Positions 18,642 to 27,870 of a stretch of 32,534 nt of DNA are shown piece after piece. The notes under the pieces were generated by a model. That model ran no database searches. It was not told the DNA's origin and saw only the letters and a list, made by a program, of their open reading frames with translations. Position 1 is the first letter of the stretch. Each line of letters starts with the position of its first letter. Origin of the DNA: Burkholderiales bacterium (lineage in GTDB: Bacteria; Pseudomonadota; Gammaproteobacteria; Burkholderiales; JAHFRG01). The position numbers and the translations under genes were made by a program. Location of the stretch: contig DASZZH010000021.1 of NCBI GenBank assembly GCA_035543335.1, forward strand, positions 1 through 32,534. Reading direction: 5' to 3'.

Positions 18642-19071
18642 TCAGCCACAGAAATCACAGAGCACACCGAGAAAAACAACAAATATGAAGGATGATCTCA
18701 CGGAAAAAATAATCAGTGCCGCAATTGAAGTACACAGGATTTTGGGGCCCGGTCTTCTCGAATCCATCTATGAAGAAGCGTTATGCCACGAACTGGTGTT
18801 GCGGCAAATTGATTTCCAACGTCAAGTGGCTGTTAACGTCGTATATAAAGATTTGCTGATTCAAGGGCAGCGCTTGGATTTGCTCGTTGAAAATGAGGTT
18901 GTCGTCGAAATTAAATCGATTGGCAAGCTGCCGGAAGTGGCAACCGCCCAGACGCTTTCCTATTTGAAAGCCACGGGACTGAAGCGGGCGCTGCTTATCA
19001 ACTTTGGAGATAAGCGATTGGTTGATGGTATAAAACGAATTTCTCTGTGAACTCTGTGTGCTCTGTGGCTA
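18642..19071. mobile_element. Inverted-repeat unit carrying a GxxExxY gene
   Basis: Imperfect inverted arms, about 18642-18675 and 19039-19071, both built on AGCCACAGA...CACAGAG, enclose a single gene. The right arm overlaps the gene's 3' end. The unit sits between rarA and serS, which are usually close neighbours, and ends 11 bases before the serS ATG. No transposase is present, so if it moves it does so with help in trans. Similar CACAGAG-type repeats are often seen around GxxExxY genes; I recall this as a general observation and cannot check it here. Confidence 0.55.
18685..19050 (+). CDS. GxxExxY protein, PD-(D/E)XK-like fold
   Basis: A 121-residue member of the GxxExxY family (PDDEXK_3-type). 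The name motif is GPGLLESIYEEAL (about 25-37). The possible nuclease core is RLDLLVENEVVVEIKS, with D, E and K in the usual PD-(D/E)XK order. Biological function is unknown for the family. The ATG at 18685 is chosen because the family begins MKDDLTEKIISAAIEVH; upstream in-frame codons come from the inverted repeat. Its base composition is visibly more AT-rich than rarA or serS. Arms of an inverted repeat flank it, and a shortened copy of the same unit lies just upstream. Both points suggest horizontal arrival. Confidence 0.9.
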   Translation: MKDDLTEKIISAAIEVHRILGPGLLESIYEEALCHELVLRQIDFQRQVAVNVVYKDLLIQGQRLDLLVENEVVVEIKSIGKLPEVATAQTLSYLKATGLKRALLINFGDKRLVDGIKRISL

Positions 19072-19072
19072 A

Positions 19073-20407
<1,335 letters not shown>

Positions 20408-20409
20408 TC

Positions 20410-21852
20410 TCACGGATCGAATGGGGTGATTGAGAAATCGCTGGTAAGACCCGGCCCCGCCGGGTTGAGCGGCGCTTCATATTTCACCAGTATGTCGTAA
20501 TAAGTCTTGACGTTCTCCACGAAAATCACCGGCTCGCCGCCGCGCGCGAAACCGTGCTTGAGCGTGGAGTAATACTGCCGCCGGCTGAGCAAGGGCAGTG
20601 TTTTCTTCAAGTCCAGCCAGGAATCCGGATCGAGTTTCTGACGCTGCGCCAAAATTCGCGCGTCTTCAAGATGGCTAAAGCCGACGTTGTAGGCGGCGAG
20701 TGCAATCCAGGAGCGATCGGGTTCTTTAATATGCGCCGACGTGGCTGACTTGAGTTCGACGAGATAGCGTGCACCGGCAGAAATGTTTTGTTCCGGGTCG
20801 AGGCGGTCGGTGACTTTCATTTGATCGGCGGTGTCGTAAGTCAGCATCATCAGGCCGCGCACGCCGGTGGGCGAAGTCGCAAGCGGGTTCCAGTGCGACT
20901 CCTGGTAACTCAGCGCGGCAAGCAGCCGCCAGTCAATGCCGCTCAGTTTCTGCGCTTCCTGAAACAGGCTGCGATAGCGCGGCAGCACGGTCACGCGCTT
21001 TTCCAGAAATTCTCCCACGTCGTTCTGATTGAGACGCTGCAAATGGCCGTAATAGCGGTCAAGCAGACGCTTCAAAGTGCCGTCCTCGGCAATGCGCGCA
21101 AAAAAATCATTGGCGCGCTCCATCAGCCAGGGTTCGGCGTCCCCGGGAAAAGCCCAGGCAAGCTGCTGGGGTTGCCCGAGATCGAACGCAGCCTCGATAT
21201 TCGGGTAATAGTTTTTCGCCACTTCCACCAGATTGGAGTCGGCGAGGGCGTAGTCAATCGTGCCGTTGGCGACTTTGCCTAGCAATTCTTCGCTGTCCTG
21301 GATGCTCCTCTCGGTCCATTTGAGCCGGGGATACTGGATGGCAATTTCACGCAGCATCTCGGCGTGGTTCGAGCCTGCCACAACTTCGATTTTCTTGCCG
21401 ATAAGGTCGGGAATGCCTTTCGGCTTCGGCGTGTCGGTGTTATACACCACTTGCTGCTGGATGGTCTGGTAAGGAACGCTGAAAGCAAGCTGCGTTTTGC
21501 GTTCGGAGGTCACCGCAAGACCGGCGGCGGCAAGATGGGCTTTTTGCCCGAGCAGGGCGGGCAAGGTTTGGCTGAAATCTTGCAAGGTGACAAAGCGGAA
21601 TTTAACACCAAGCTGCTGCGCAAAGAGGCTCACGAAATCGAATTCCAACCCGGCGTAATGGCCTTGAGGATCGGTGTATAGCGTGGTCGGGCTTTCCCGC
21701 GTAATCACCACCAGCTCCCCGCTGCTGCCGACCGGCGGGACGGGCTGGTCTGCGTTGTTGCAGGATGTGAGAAACAAGAAAAGAACGCCCGGCAGCGTGA
21801 TTCTCCGCGCTCGTTGTTTTACTCCGGCAGAAAAATTGCAGCAATCGCGCAT
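20410..21852 (-). CDS. mltF: Membrane-bound lytic murein transglycosylase F
   Basis: A 480-residue lipoprotein that cleaves peptidoglycan to 1,6-anhydromuropeptides. A lipobox FLTSC gives lipidated C31. Residues about 45-270 form a solute-binding-protein-3 domain (ESPTTLYTDPQGHYAGLEFD). About 290-450 form the SLT domain with catalytic E318 in YQESHWNPLATSPTGVRGLMMLT and the AYNVGFSH motif. The domain order and length match MltF. It is convergent with serS (2-base gap) and divergent from tRNA-Ser. No terminator separates it from serS, so the transcripts may overlap. Confidence 0.94.
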   Translation of the reverse strand: MRDCCNFSAGVKQRARRITLPGVLFLFLTSCNNADQPVPPVGSSGELVVITRESPTTLYTDPQGHYAGLEFDFVSLFAQQLGVKFRFVTLQDFSQTLPALLGQKAHLAAAGLAVTSERKTQLAFSVPYQTIQQQVVYNTDTPKPKGIPDLIGKKIEVVAGSNHAEMLREIAIQYPRLKWTERSIQDSEELLGKVANGTIDYALADSNLVEVAKNYYPNIEAAFDLGQPQQLAWAFPGDAEPWLMERANDFFARIAEDGTLKRLLDRYYGHLQRLNQNDVGEFLEKRVTVLPRYRSLFQEAQKLSGIDWRLLAALSYQESHWNPLATSPTGVRGLMMLTYDTADQMKVTDRLDPEQNISAGARYLVELKSATSAHIKEPDRSWIALAAYNVGFSHLEDARILAQRQKLDPDSWLDLKKTLPLLSRRQYYSTLKHGFARGGEPVIFVENVKTYYDILVKYEAPLNPAGPGLTSDFSITPFDP

Positions 21853-21940
21853 GAGAAGCGGGCAGGATATTGGTCGAAAACGACATTACCCGCCCGAGCG
21901 GTCCGATGCAAGCTTATGGTTTCGTGCAATGCGCGTTCGC

Positions 21941-21949
21941 TGGTAAAAT
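21941..21949 (+). promoter_or_regulatory. Extended -10 promoter for tRNA-Ser
   Basis: TGGTAAAAT (21941-21949) fits the extended -10 consensus and ends 9 bases before the mature 5' end of the tRNA. The -35 position (TTCGTG, 21921-21926) is weak. Confidence 0.5.
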
Positions 21950-21958
21950 GCGGATTAC

Positions 21959-22051
21959 GGAGAGGTACCGAAGCGGTCATAACGGCGCTGACTCGAAATC
22001 AGATGGTCGGGGCGACCCGGCACGTGGGTTCGAATCCCACCCTCTCCGCCA
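21959..22051 (+). tRNA. tRNA-Ser (anticodon CGA)
   Basis: A type II tRNA, 93 nt with encoded CCA. The acceptor stem GGAGAGG (21959-21965) pairs with CCTCTCC (22041-22047), followed by G and CCA (22049-22051). The anticodon loop CTCGAAA gives CGA, reading UCG codons. A long variable arm (GGTCGGGGCGACC region) and the T-loop TTCGAAT after GTGGG are present, as expected for serine. A MITE-like element begins one base after the CCA, so this 3' end marks the boundary of an accessory segment. Confidence 0.96.
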
Positions 22052-22052
22052 G

Positions 22053-22151
22053 GGTTCTGGTGCAAAGTTGATCGGAGCTACTATCTAACGTGTTTTACGG
22101 GAGTTTAAACCACAGCCAGTCGTAGGGTCGGAAAGTTGTTGCACCAGAGCC
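22053..22151 (+). mobile_element. MITE-like element, copy 1 (IS6-like ends)
   Basis: A 99-bp unit with terminal inverted repeats: GGTTCTGGTGCAA at the left, and the right end reads GGCTCTGGTGCAA in reverse (12 of 13 matching). The termini resemble those I recall for IS6/IS26-family elements (GG..CTGTTGCAAA). No transposase is encoded. A diverged copy in the same orientation lies at 31052-31152, sharing both ends and the internal GTCGTAGGGTC; by eye about 70% of positions match. No clear 8-bp target duplication is visible. Confidence 0.7.
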
Positions 22152-22180
22152 AGGGAGCGTATACTTAATTCGCCGTAGCA

Positions 22181-22223
22181 CAATATCAATATATTGACAG
22201 CAGGTCAGCCGCCACCCTAGCAT
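22181..22223 (+). promoter_or_regulatory. Candidate promoter with a palindrome ahead of the adhesin gene
   Basis: TTGACA (22194-22199) and TAGCAT (22218-22223) are spaced by 18 bases. The palindrome CAATAT-CAAT-ATATTG (22181-22196) overlaps the -35 box and could be an operator. The gene's ribosome-binding site GGGAGG (22249-22254) and ATG follow. Confidence 0.4.
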
Positions 22224-22259
22224 GTGGCGTCGAATGCCGGATTGCAAAGGGAGGTTGCA

Positions 22260-24332
22260 ATGCGTCAGAAAAATATTTTTGCTTCGCGCAACGCGAGGCG
22301 AATGATCAGTCAAACATCCCGCACAACTGCGTCCTGTGAAGGACCGCATTCGGGTCTCGGACATCGAAGAAATTGCCTGCGTCTGCGTCTTCTGACCGCA
22401 GCGCTGATGCTCGCGTTGAATGGCGGTACCTACGCTCCTATCATGGGAACCGTTGCGGCAGGTGCACTTTGGATGGCTGCGCCACGCATCGCGCATGCCG
22501 GGCGTACGCCAAACAGCCCGAGTGAAATCACCTGTACCGGCGACCTATCTTCCGGCGTTCAGAGTGGCCCTGCGGTTCCGCCGGCCGACTTCTTGAACAC
22601 TGCGAAGATTCTTAACGTTAATACGCTTTCGGGCGTAATCCAACCCTCCTCGGGCACGTCAGGCATCAATTTCTCTAATGATGCTGGCAGAGACGTTACC
22701 GTCAAAAGCGGGACCAGTGGCAGCAGTGTCGTCATTCATACCAACAATGCCGCTGGGATTGTTGCTGGAAGCCAGGGAACTCCAAACCAAGCTCTCAACG
22801 ACACTTTCCTCGGCATACCGATTCCGGGTGATCCTGCGGTGGCCGGCGGCGTCGTGGAAGTTAATAGCTTCGCCAATATTCAAACCGCAGGCAACAATGC
22901 TCATGGAATTGCCGCGCAGAGCAGCACGACCGGTTATCCGGCCTCCGTGACTATGGAATTAAACGCTTTTTTACTAAAACTGGAACCCCTCAATACATCC
23001 GGCATATCCTTTTCGGTCTTGTCAGTTAAAAATAAAAAAGCCGATGGCTCGCCGGGCACTCTGGGTGAACCCGTCGTTGGTGTGCTCATTGATATGAATG
23101 GTAACCCGATTACGGGCGACGGCGGTACCTTTACGCTCAATGCCGACGGAACGTTTAATTTCATTCCCCCCACGGACCTCATATTGAACGAAACTCGCAG
23201 GACCACGGTGCAGTATATGGTGCACGGGACAAACGCATCTATCCCACCTAGCTTCTCGGATGTCGAGGGCACTCTCGTGGTGATCGTGACTAAGCAAGAC
23301 TCCGCCGGTTTGTTGAAAATCGTGAAGGAGGCTTATTTCGACGTTTACGGCGTGAGTGTGAAGCCCGCCACGGGCACGGTCCTGCCGGACCTGAAAAGCT
23401 ATGTGAAGGGCTTGCTTGCCAAAGCCTCAGCCGGGGGTAGCGGAAACAGCGTCACCGTCACGAGCAAAGGAGACATCAAAACCCTTGGCGCAACTTCGCA
23501 CGGCATCTTCGCGCAAAGTCTTGGCGGCGGCGGCCCAAATGGACGGGGCGGCAGCATCTCCCACGGCTCCGACCAGGGCGGCCCCGGAAATACCGGCGGT
23601 ACTGTTTCCGTCACCGCCGATGGAAGCATTACCACCACGGGCGATAAGTCGGCGGGAATTGCCGCTCAGACCCAAGGCGGCAACGGTGGTCAGGGCGGCG
23701 ACGGTGGAACTTTTAGATTTGGTTCTCAAGGAGGGACTGGGGGTAAAGGCGGCAATATCGAAGTCCGCGGCAGTGCGACTATCCACACTTCTGGCAACTC
23801 TTCCAGCGGGATAATCGCGCTCAGTCAAGGCGGTAATGGCGGTAACGGCGGCAGCGGTGAATTTGTCACCGGAGGAGCTAGTGGTGGTTATGGTGGTCAA
23901 GCCGGCCTTGTCGTTGTCGATGGCAGTTGGGAGATTAAGACTAAAGGCGATAAGGCGCATGGCATCTGGGCCAAGAGCCTGGGCGGCAACGCCGGCGCGG
24001 GCGGCAGTGGCGGTTGGCTCGCCGGCAGCCCCGGCGGCGGCGGACAGGGCGCTGATGGCGGCACGGTCAAGGTCACACCAGCAGGGGAATCATCAAAACC
24101 TTGGGAAATGATTCCTACGGTATCTACGGCCAAAGTGTTGGCGGCTTCGGCGGTAGCGGCGGCGAGACTGACAACATATTTTTTTCCCACGGCGGCAACG
24201 GCGACAGTGCCGGCAGCGGCCGTGAGGTCACGATCACGAACGAAAGCAGCGGATCGATCACCACGCGAGGCGAGCGGGCCCATGCGATCTATGCCCAAAG
24301 CATCGGCGGCGGTGGCGGCGCCGGTGCGATAG
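22260..24332 (+). CDS. Adhesin fragment 1: signal peptide and passenger start
   Basis: The first open frame is meaningful to about 24077; the codons after that are out of frame. Residues about 1-75 form an unusually long, basic leader with a hydrophobic core (LLTAALMLALNGG) and an AHA cleavage site, like the extended signal peptides of large autotransporters. About 235-360 hold an inserted domain with GGTFTLNADGTFNFIPP, the signature of cadherin-like/VCBS repeats. After it begin the repeats (HGIFAQSLGGGG, AGIAAQTQGGNGG and others), four or five in this piece. The first copies are more diverged than later ones. Taken alone this fragment lacks the barrel and could not be displayed. Confidence 0.75.
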   Translation: MRQKNIFASRNARRMISQTSRTTASCEGPHSGLGHRRNCLRLRLLTAALMLALNGGTYAPIMGTVAAGALWMAAPRIAHAGRTPNSPSEITCTGDLSSGVQSGPAVPPADFLNTAKILNVNTLSGVIQPSSGTSGINFSNDAGRDVTVKSGTSGSSVVIHTNNAAGIVAGSQGTPNQALNDTFLGIPIPGDPAVAGGVVEVNSFANIQTAGNNAHGIAAQSSTTGYPASVTMELNAFLLKLEPLNTSGISFSVLSVKNKKADGSPGTLGEPVVGVLIDMNGNPITGDGGTFTLNADGTFNFIPPTDLILNETRRTTVQYMVHGTNASIPPSFSDVEGTLVVIVTKQDSAGLLKIVKEAYFDVYGVSVKPATGTVLPDLKSYVKGLLAKASAGGSGNSVTVTSKGDIKTLGATSHGIFAQSLGGGGPNGRGGSISHGSDQGGPGNTGGTVSVTADGSITTTGDKSAGIAAQTQGGNGGQGGDGGTFRFGSQGGTGGKGGNIEVRGSATIHTSGNSSSGIIALSQGGNGGNGGSGEFVTGGASGGYGGQAGLVVVDGSWEIKTKGDKAHGIWAKSLGGNAGAGGSGGWLAGSPGGGGQGADGGTVKVTPAGESSKPWEMIPTVSTAKVLAASAVAAARLTTYFFPTAATATVPAAAVRSRSRTKAADRSPREASGPMRSMPKASAAVAAPVR

Positions 24333-27300
24333 TCGCGGTGGGCGGGACCGGCGGGGCTGGTGGCCATGGCGGCGAAGTCACGGTCACCAACGACGCCACG
24401 CTCGAGACGTTCGGTCAGAACGCCCGTGGAATTTACGCTCAAAGTATCGGTGGCGGCGGTGGCGACGGCGGCAACACCGGCGGCTTGGTCGCTCTCGGCG
24501 GCAGTGGCAGCGGCACGAGTGACGGCGGCAAGGTGACGATCACAAACAGCGGCGCGATCACGACGCGCGGCGAGCGCTCGATTGCAATCTTCGCTGAAAG
24601 TATCGGCGGCGGCGGCGGTGATGGCGGCTCCAGTGGAGGTCTCGTGTCTATCGGTGGCGACGGCGGCGGCGGCAATGCCAAAGAAGTCACGGTCAAGAAT
24701 AGCGGCCACCTCAAAACCTCGGCAGCGGATTCCAGCGCGATTTTTGCCCAAAGCGTTGGCGGCGGTGGCGGTAACGGCGGCGATAGCATCGCCGTCGGCG
24801 CCTTTGTTAGCTTCGGCCTCGGCGGCAAGGGAGCACAAGGCGGCGATGCCGGTACAGAGGTGAAAGTTACCAACGAAGGGAAACTTGAGACCACTGGCGA
24901 TCGCTCCCATGGTCTAGCCGCGCAAAGTGTCGGCGGCGGCGGCGGTAACGGTGGCTTTAGCATCGCCGGCGCGGTCGGGAAGTTTGCCGGGAGCTTTGCG
25001 ATGGGTGGTTCGGGCGGCGCCGGCGGCAGCGGCAACCAAGTGGTCGTGGAAAGCGACGCCGATATCACCACCACCGGCCGGCTCTCCCCTGCAATCATCG
25101 CTCAGAGCCTGGGCGGCGGTGGCGGCAATGGCGGTTTTAGCGTCGCCGGGAGTTTCTCTGGCGGCGGTAATACGAGCGGCGGATTAGCCGTTGCGATCGG
25201 CGGCGCGGGCGGACCTGGCGTCACCTCGGACCTAGTCAACCTCAACAACACCGGCACCATCGAAACCAAGGGTGAGAGCTCGCATGGAATATTCGCGCAA
25301 AGTGTCGGCGGCGGCGGCGGCAATGGCGGTTTCGCCGGCAGCCTCGCGCTTAACTTCAGCAATCCCAAGGAAGGCACCGGCGCCGCCTTGAGCGCTGCCG
25401 TCGGCGGCAACGGTGGTGATGGCGGCGATGCAAAAAAAACAACTGTTACGAACTCCGGCGATATAACGACCAGGGCAGTCGACTCTTCAGGAATTTATGC
25501 GCAAAGTTTGGGCGGCGGAGGCGGCAACGGCGGTTTCGCCCTCGACGTATCGTTCGGCACTGGAGAGAAGACAGGAAACGTTGCGGTGGCTCTTGGCGGT
25601 TGCCGCGGTGATGGCAGCACCTGCGCCGGCGGCGCCGGCGGCGAAGTCGAGGTTGAAAATCACGGCAAGATCGAAACATTTAAAAAGAACTCCGATGGCA
25701 TTTATGCTGAAAGCCTTGGTGGCGGCGGTGGCCGCGGCGGCTTCGCCGTCGCCGGCGCGCTCGGTTTTAGTTCGTCGGACCCGATGTGCGATCAGGCGGG
25801 CAAGTGCCAATCCGACACCAAGAATGTTCAATTATCGGTCGGCATCGGCGGCCACGGCGGCAACGGCAGTAATTCCGCTAACGTCACGGTGAACAACTTT
25901 AGCGATATCACGATTCACGGCGATGAATCTTACGGCATCCGCGCCCAAAGCATCGGCGGTGGCGGCGGCAACGGTGGATTCACTTTTGCCGGTGCGTTGG
26001 GCGGAAAAGAGTCCAAGAATTTGGCCGTCAGCATCGGCGGATTCGGCGGCAGTGGCGGTTTCGCGGGGGATGTTGCGGTGAAAAATGACGGGGCGATTTC
26101 CACGGCGGGCGGCAAGTCCGTTGGCATCTATGCGGACAGTATCGGCGGCGGTGGCGGCAACGGCGGCTTTGCCGCCACGCTGGCCTTCGGTCTGCCCGGC
26201 CAAACGGAGGCCGGATCTAATATCAATGCCAGCTTCAATCTTGCGGAAAAGGCGGCACAGGCAACCATGCCGGTGCCGTGACCGTAACCGGCAGCGGCGG
26301 CATTACCACAGTGGGAGATTACTCTGAGGGTATTTTCGCCCACAGTATCGGCGGTGGCGGCGGCAACGGCGGTTCCAGCCTTCAGGTGATTCTAGGACAA
26401 GAGGCCCCCGCCGGCGGGACGACCGCTAACCTTGGTGTGAATATCGGCGGCGCTGGCGGCGACAGCAGCTTTGGCGGCACGGTTACTGTCGATCGCTCAG
26501 GCAAAATCGAAACCTCGGGAATCAATTCCAGCGGTATCTATGCTCAAAGCGTTGGTGGCGGTGGCGGCGTCGGCGGCAGAGCCAATACGCTTTCATTTCT
26601 GCTGCCCGGGAAGTCGTGCACGGACGAAACAGTTTGCAACGGTCCGGAAAAAGAAGGCAACAACATCAATCTTAAAGTTGTCGTCGGCGGCAACGGCGGC
26701 GGATCGGCTGACGGCGGTGTAGTCAATGTAAAAAATAACGGGACGATTATCACTCACGGGCAGCAATCGCCCGGCATCTTCGCCCAAAGTGTCGGTGGCG
26801 GCGGCGGCGCAGGCGGCAACGGTGTTCTCGGTCTGGGAGGTCTCATTCCGGAAAGGGTCAACGACGGGTTGGAAATCGCGCTAACCTTGGAAGAGTTACG
26901 TGATCTCCACAAAGGCGGCTTTGTCGGCTATGCAAAAACGTTGGATGCCACGGTTGGCGGCAGTGGTGGGAGCAGCGGAAAAGGCGCTCATGTCACGGTT
27001 ATGAACACCGGCACGATCACCACGCTGGGTGACGATTCGGCGGCGATTTTCGCGCAAAGCATCGGTGGTGGTGGCGGTGTGGGCGGCAACGCCGATGCCG
27101 GCCTGCTCGGCAAGATATCGGTAGCCGGGGGTGCCGGCAGCGCCGGCGACGGCGGCGCTGTCGCGGTCACCCATAGCGGTGACATTACAACCGATGGTAA
27201 ACGTTCGCACGGCATCTTCGCGCAAAGTGTCGGCGGCGGTGGCGGCGTTTCCGGTGACGTGGAGCGGTTCTTGAAATCGATTGGTCTTAATATAGGCATT

Positions 27301-27870
27301 GGAGTTTCCTTTGGCAGAGATGGCGGGAATTCCGGAAACGGCGGTGATGTTACCGTCAACAATAACGGTAATATTACGACCCACGGCGAGGGCGCGGTGG
27401 GAATCTTTGCCCAGAGCATCGGTGGCGGGGGCGGCGATCTTGGCGACCTTTGTAACAATTGCGCGGGTAATGCCGGTGACTTAGGCAATAACCCACTTGG
27501 GTTTGCCGGCAGCGGTGGCGGTGCCGGCGACGGCGGCAAAGTTACCATTGAGAGCAAAGGTAATATCACCACCAGCGGCGTTGAGGCTTACGGTATTTTG
27601 GCGCAGAGCCTTGGCGGCGGTGGGGGTAAAGCCGGGGGTTTCTGGGGTAGCATCGGCGGCAACGGTGCGGCCAGCGACGTGACTGTGACCCACATGGGTG
27701 ACATCACTACTACCGGGGACGGCTCCCACGGGATCCTGGCGCAAAGCGGAGGAGGAGGGGTCGCTCAGAATAAAGCCGGCAATGTCAATGTTACTGTAAA
27801 GGGCAACGTCACCATCTCAGGCGCGAACGCGGATGGGATTCGCGCGCAAAGTATCGGCGTCACGCCGGCC
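23480..27870 (+). repeat. About 25 degenerate protein repeats of 45-90 residues
   Basis: Each unit has a fairly constant GI(F/Y)AQS(I/V/L)GGGGGxGG block, a variable stretch of 10-50 residues, a second GGxGGxGG block, and a strand pattern VTVxNxGxIxTxG. The variable loops differ in length and content, while the flanking blocks stay similar. Sequence at the DNA level is rich in GGCGGCGGTGGC, giving runs suited to slippage and recombination. The last two units (near 27730 and 27840) lose the poly-glycine. Confidence 0.88.
24101..26281 (+). CDS. Adhesin fragment 2: central repeats
   Basis: The middle frame runs in step with the repeat pattern from about 24080 to 26243 and contains about 12 repeats, for example YAQSIGGGGGAG, FAQSVGGGGGNGG and YAESLGGGGGRGG. 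It has no signal peptide or anchor of its own; its first ATG lies inside a repeat (GNDSYGIYGQS), so it is not an independent gene. Two loops contain close cysteine pairs (25601-25624, CX6C; 25787-25807, CX5C). It ends out of frame after AEKAAQATMPVP; the repeat resumes one base off with GGTGNHAGAVTVTGSGG. Confidence 0.75.
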   Translation: MGNDSYGIYGQSVGGFGGSGGETDNIFFSHGGNGDSAGSGREVTITNESSGSITTRGERAHAIYAQSIGGGGGAGAIVAVGGTGGAGGHGGEVTVTNDATLETFGQNARGIYAQSIGGGGGDGGNTGGLVALGGSGSGTSDGGKVTITNSGAITTRGERSIAIFAESIGGGGGDGGSSGGLVSIGGDGGGGNAKEVTVKNSGHLKTSAADSSAIFAQSVGGGGGNGGDSIAVGAFVSFGLGGKGAQGGDAGTEVKVTNEGKLETTGDRSHGLAAQSVGGGGGNGGFSIAGAVGKFAGSFAMGGSGGAGGSGNQVVVESDADITTTGRLSPAIIAQSLGGGGGNGGFSVAGSFSGGGNTSGGLAVAIGGAGGPGVTSDLVNLNNTGTIETKGESSHGIFAQSVGGGGGNGGFAGSLALNFSNPKEGTGAALSAAVGGNGGDGGDAKKTTVTNSGDITTRAVDSSGIYAQSLGGGGGNGGFALDVSFGTGEKTGNVAVALGGCRGDGSTCAGGAGGEVEVENHGKIETFKKNSDGIYAESLGGGGGRGGFAVAGALGFSSSDPMCDQAGKCQSDTKNVQLSVGIGGHGGNGSNSANVTVNNFSDITIHGDESYGIRAQSIGGGGGNGGFTFAGALGGKESKNLAVSIGGFGGSGGFAGDVAVKNDGAISTAGGKSVGIYADSIGGGGGNGGFAATLAFGLPGQTEAGSNINASFNLAEKAAQATMPVP

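Noticed and set aside
23897..24910. Long alanine-rich open frame antisense to the adhesin repeats
   Set aside because: It is the mirror of glycine codons in the repeat array and has no start signal or family similarity.
23480..27870. Regular GGCGGCGGTGGC motifs considered as a CRISPR array
   Set aside because: Spacing is uneven, the motifs are in coding frame, and they encode the poly-glycine blocks of the adhesin.
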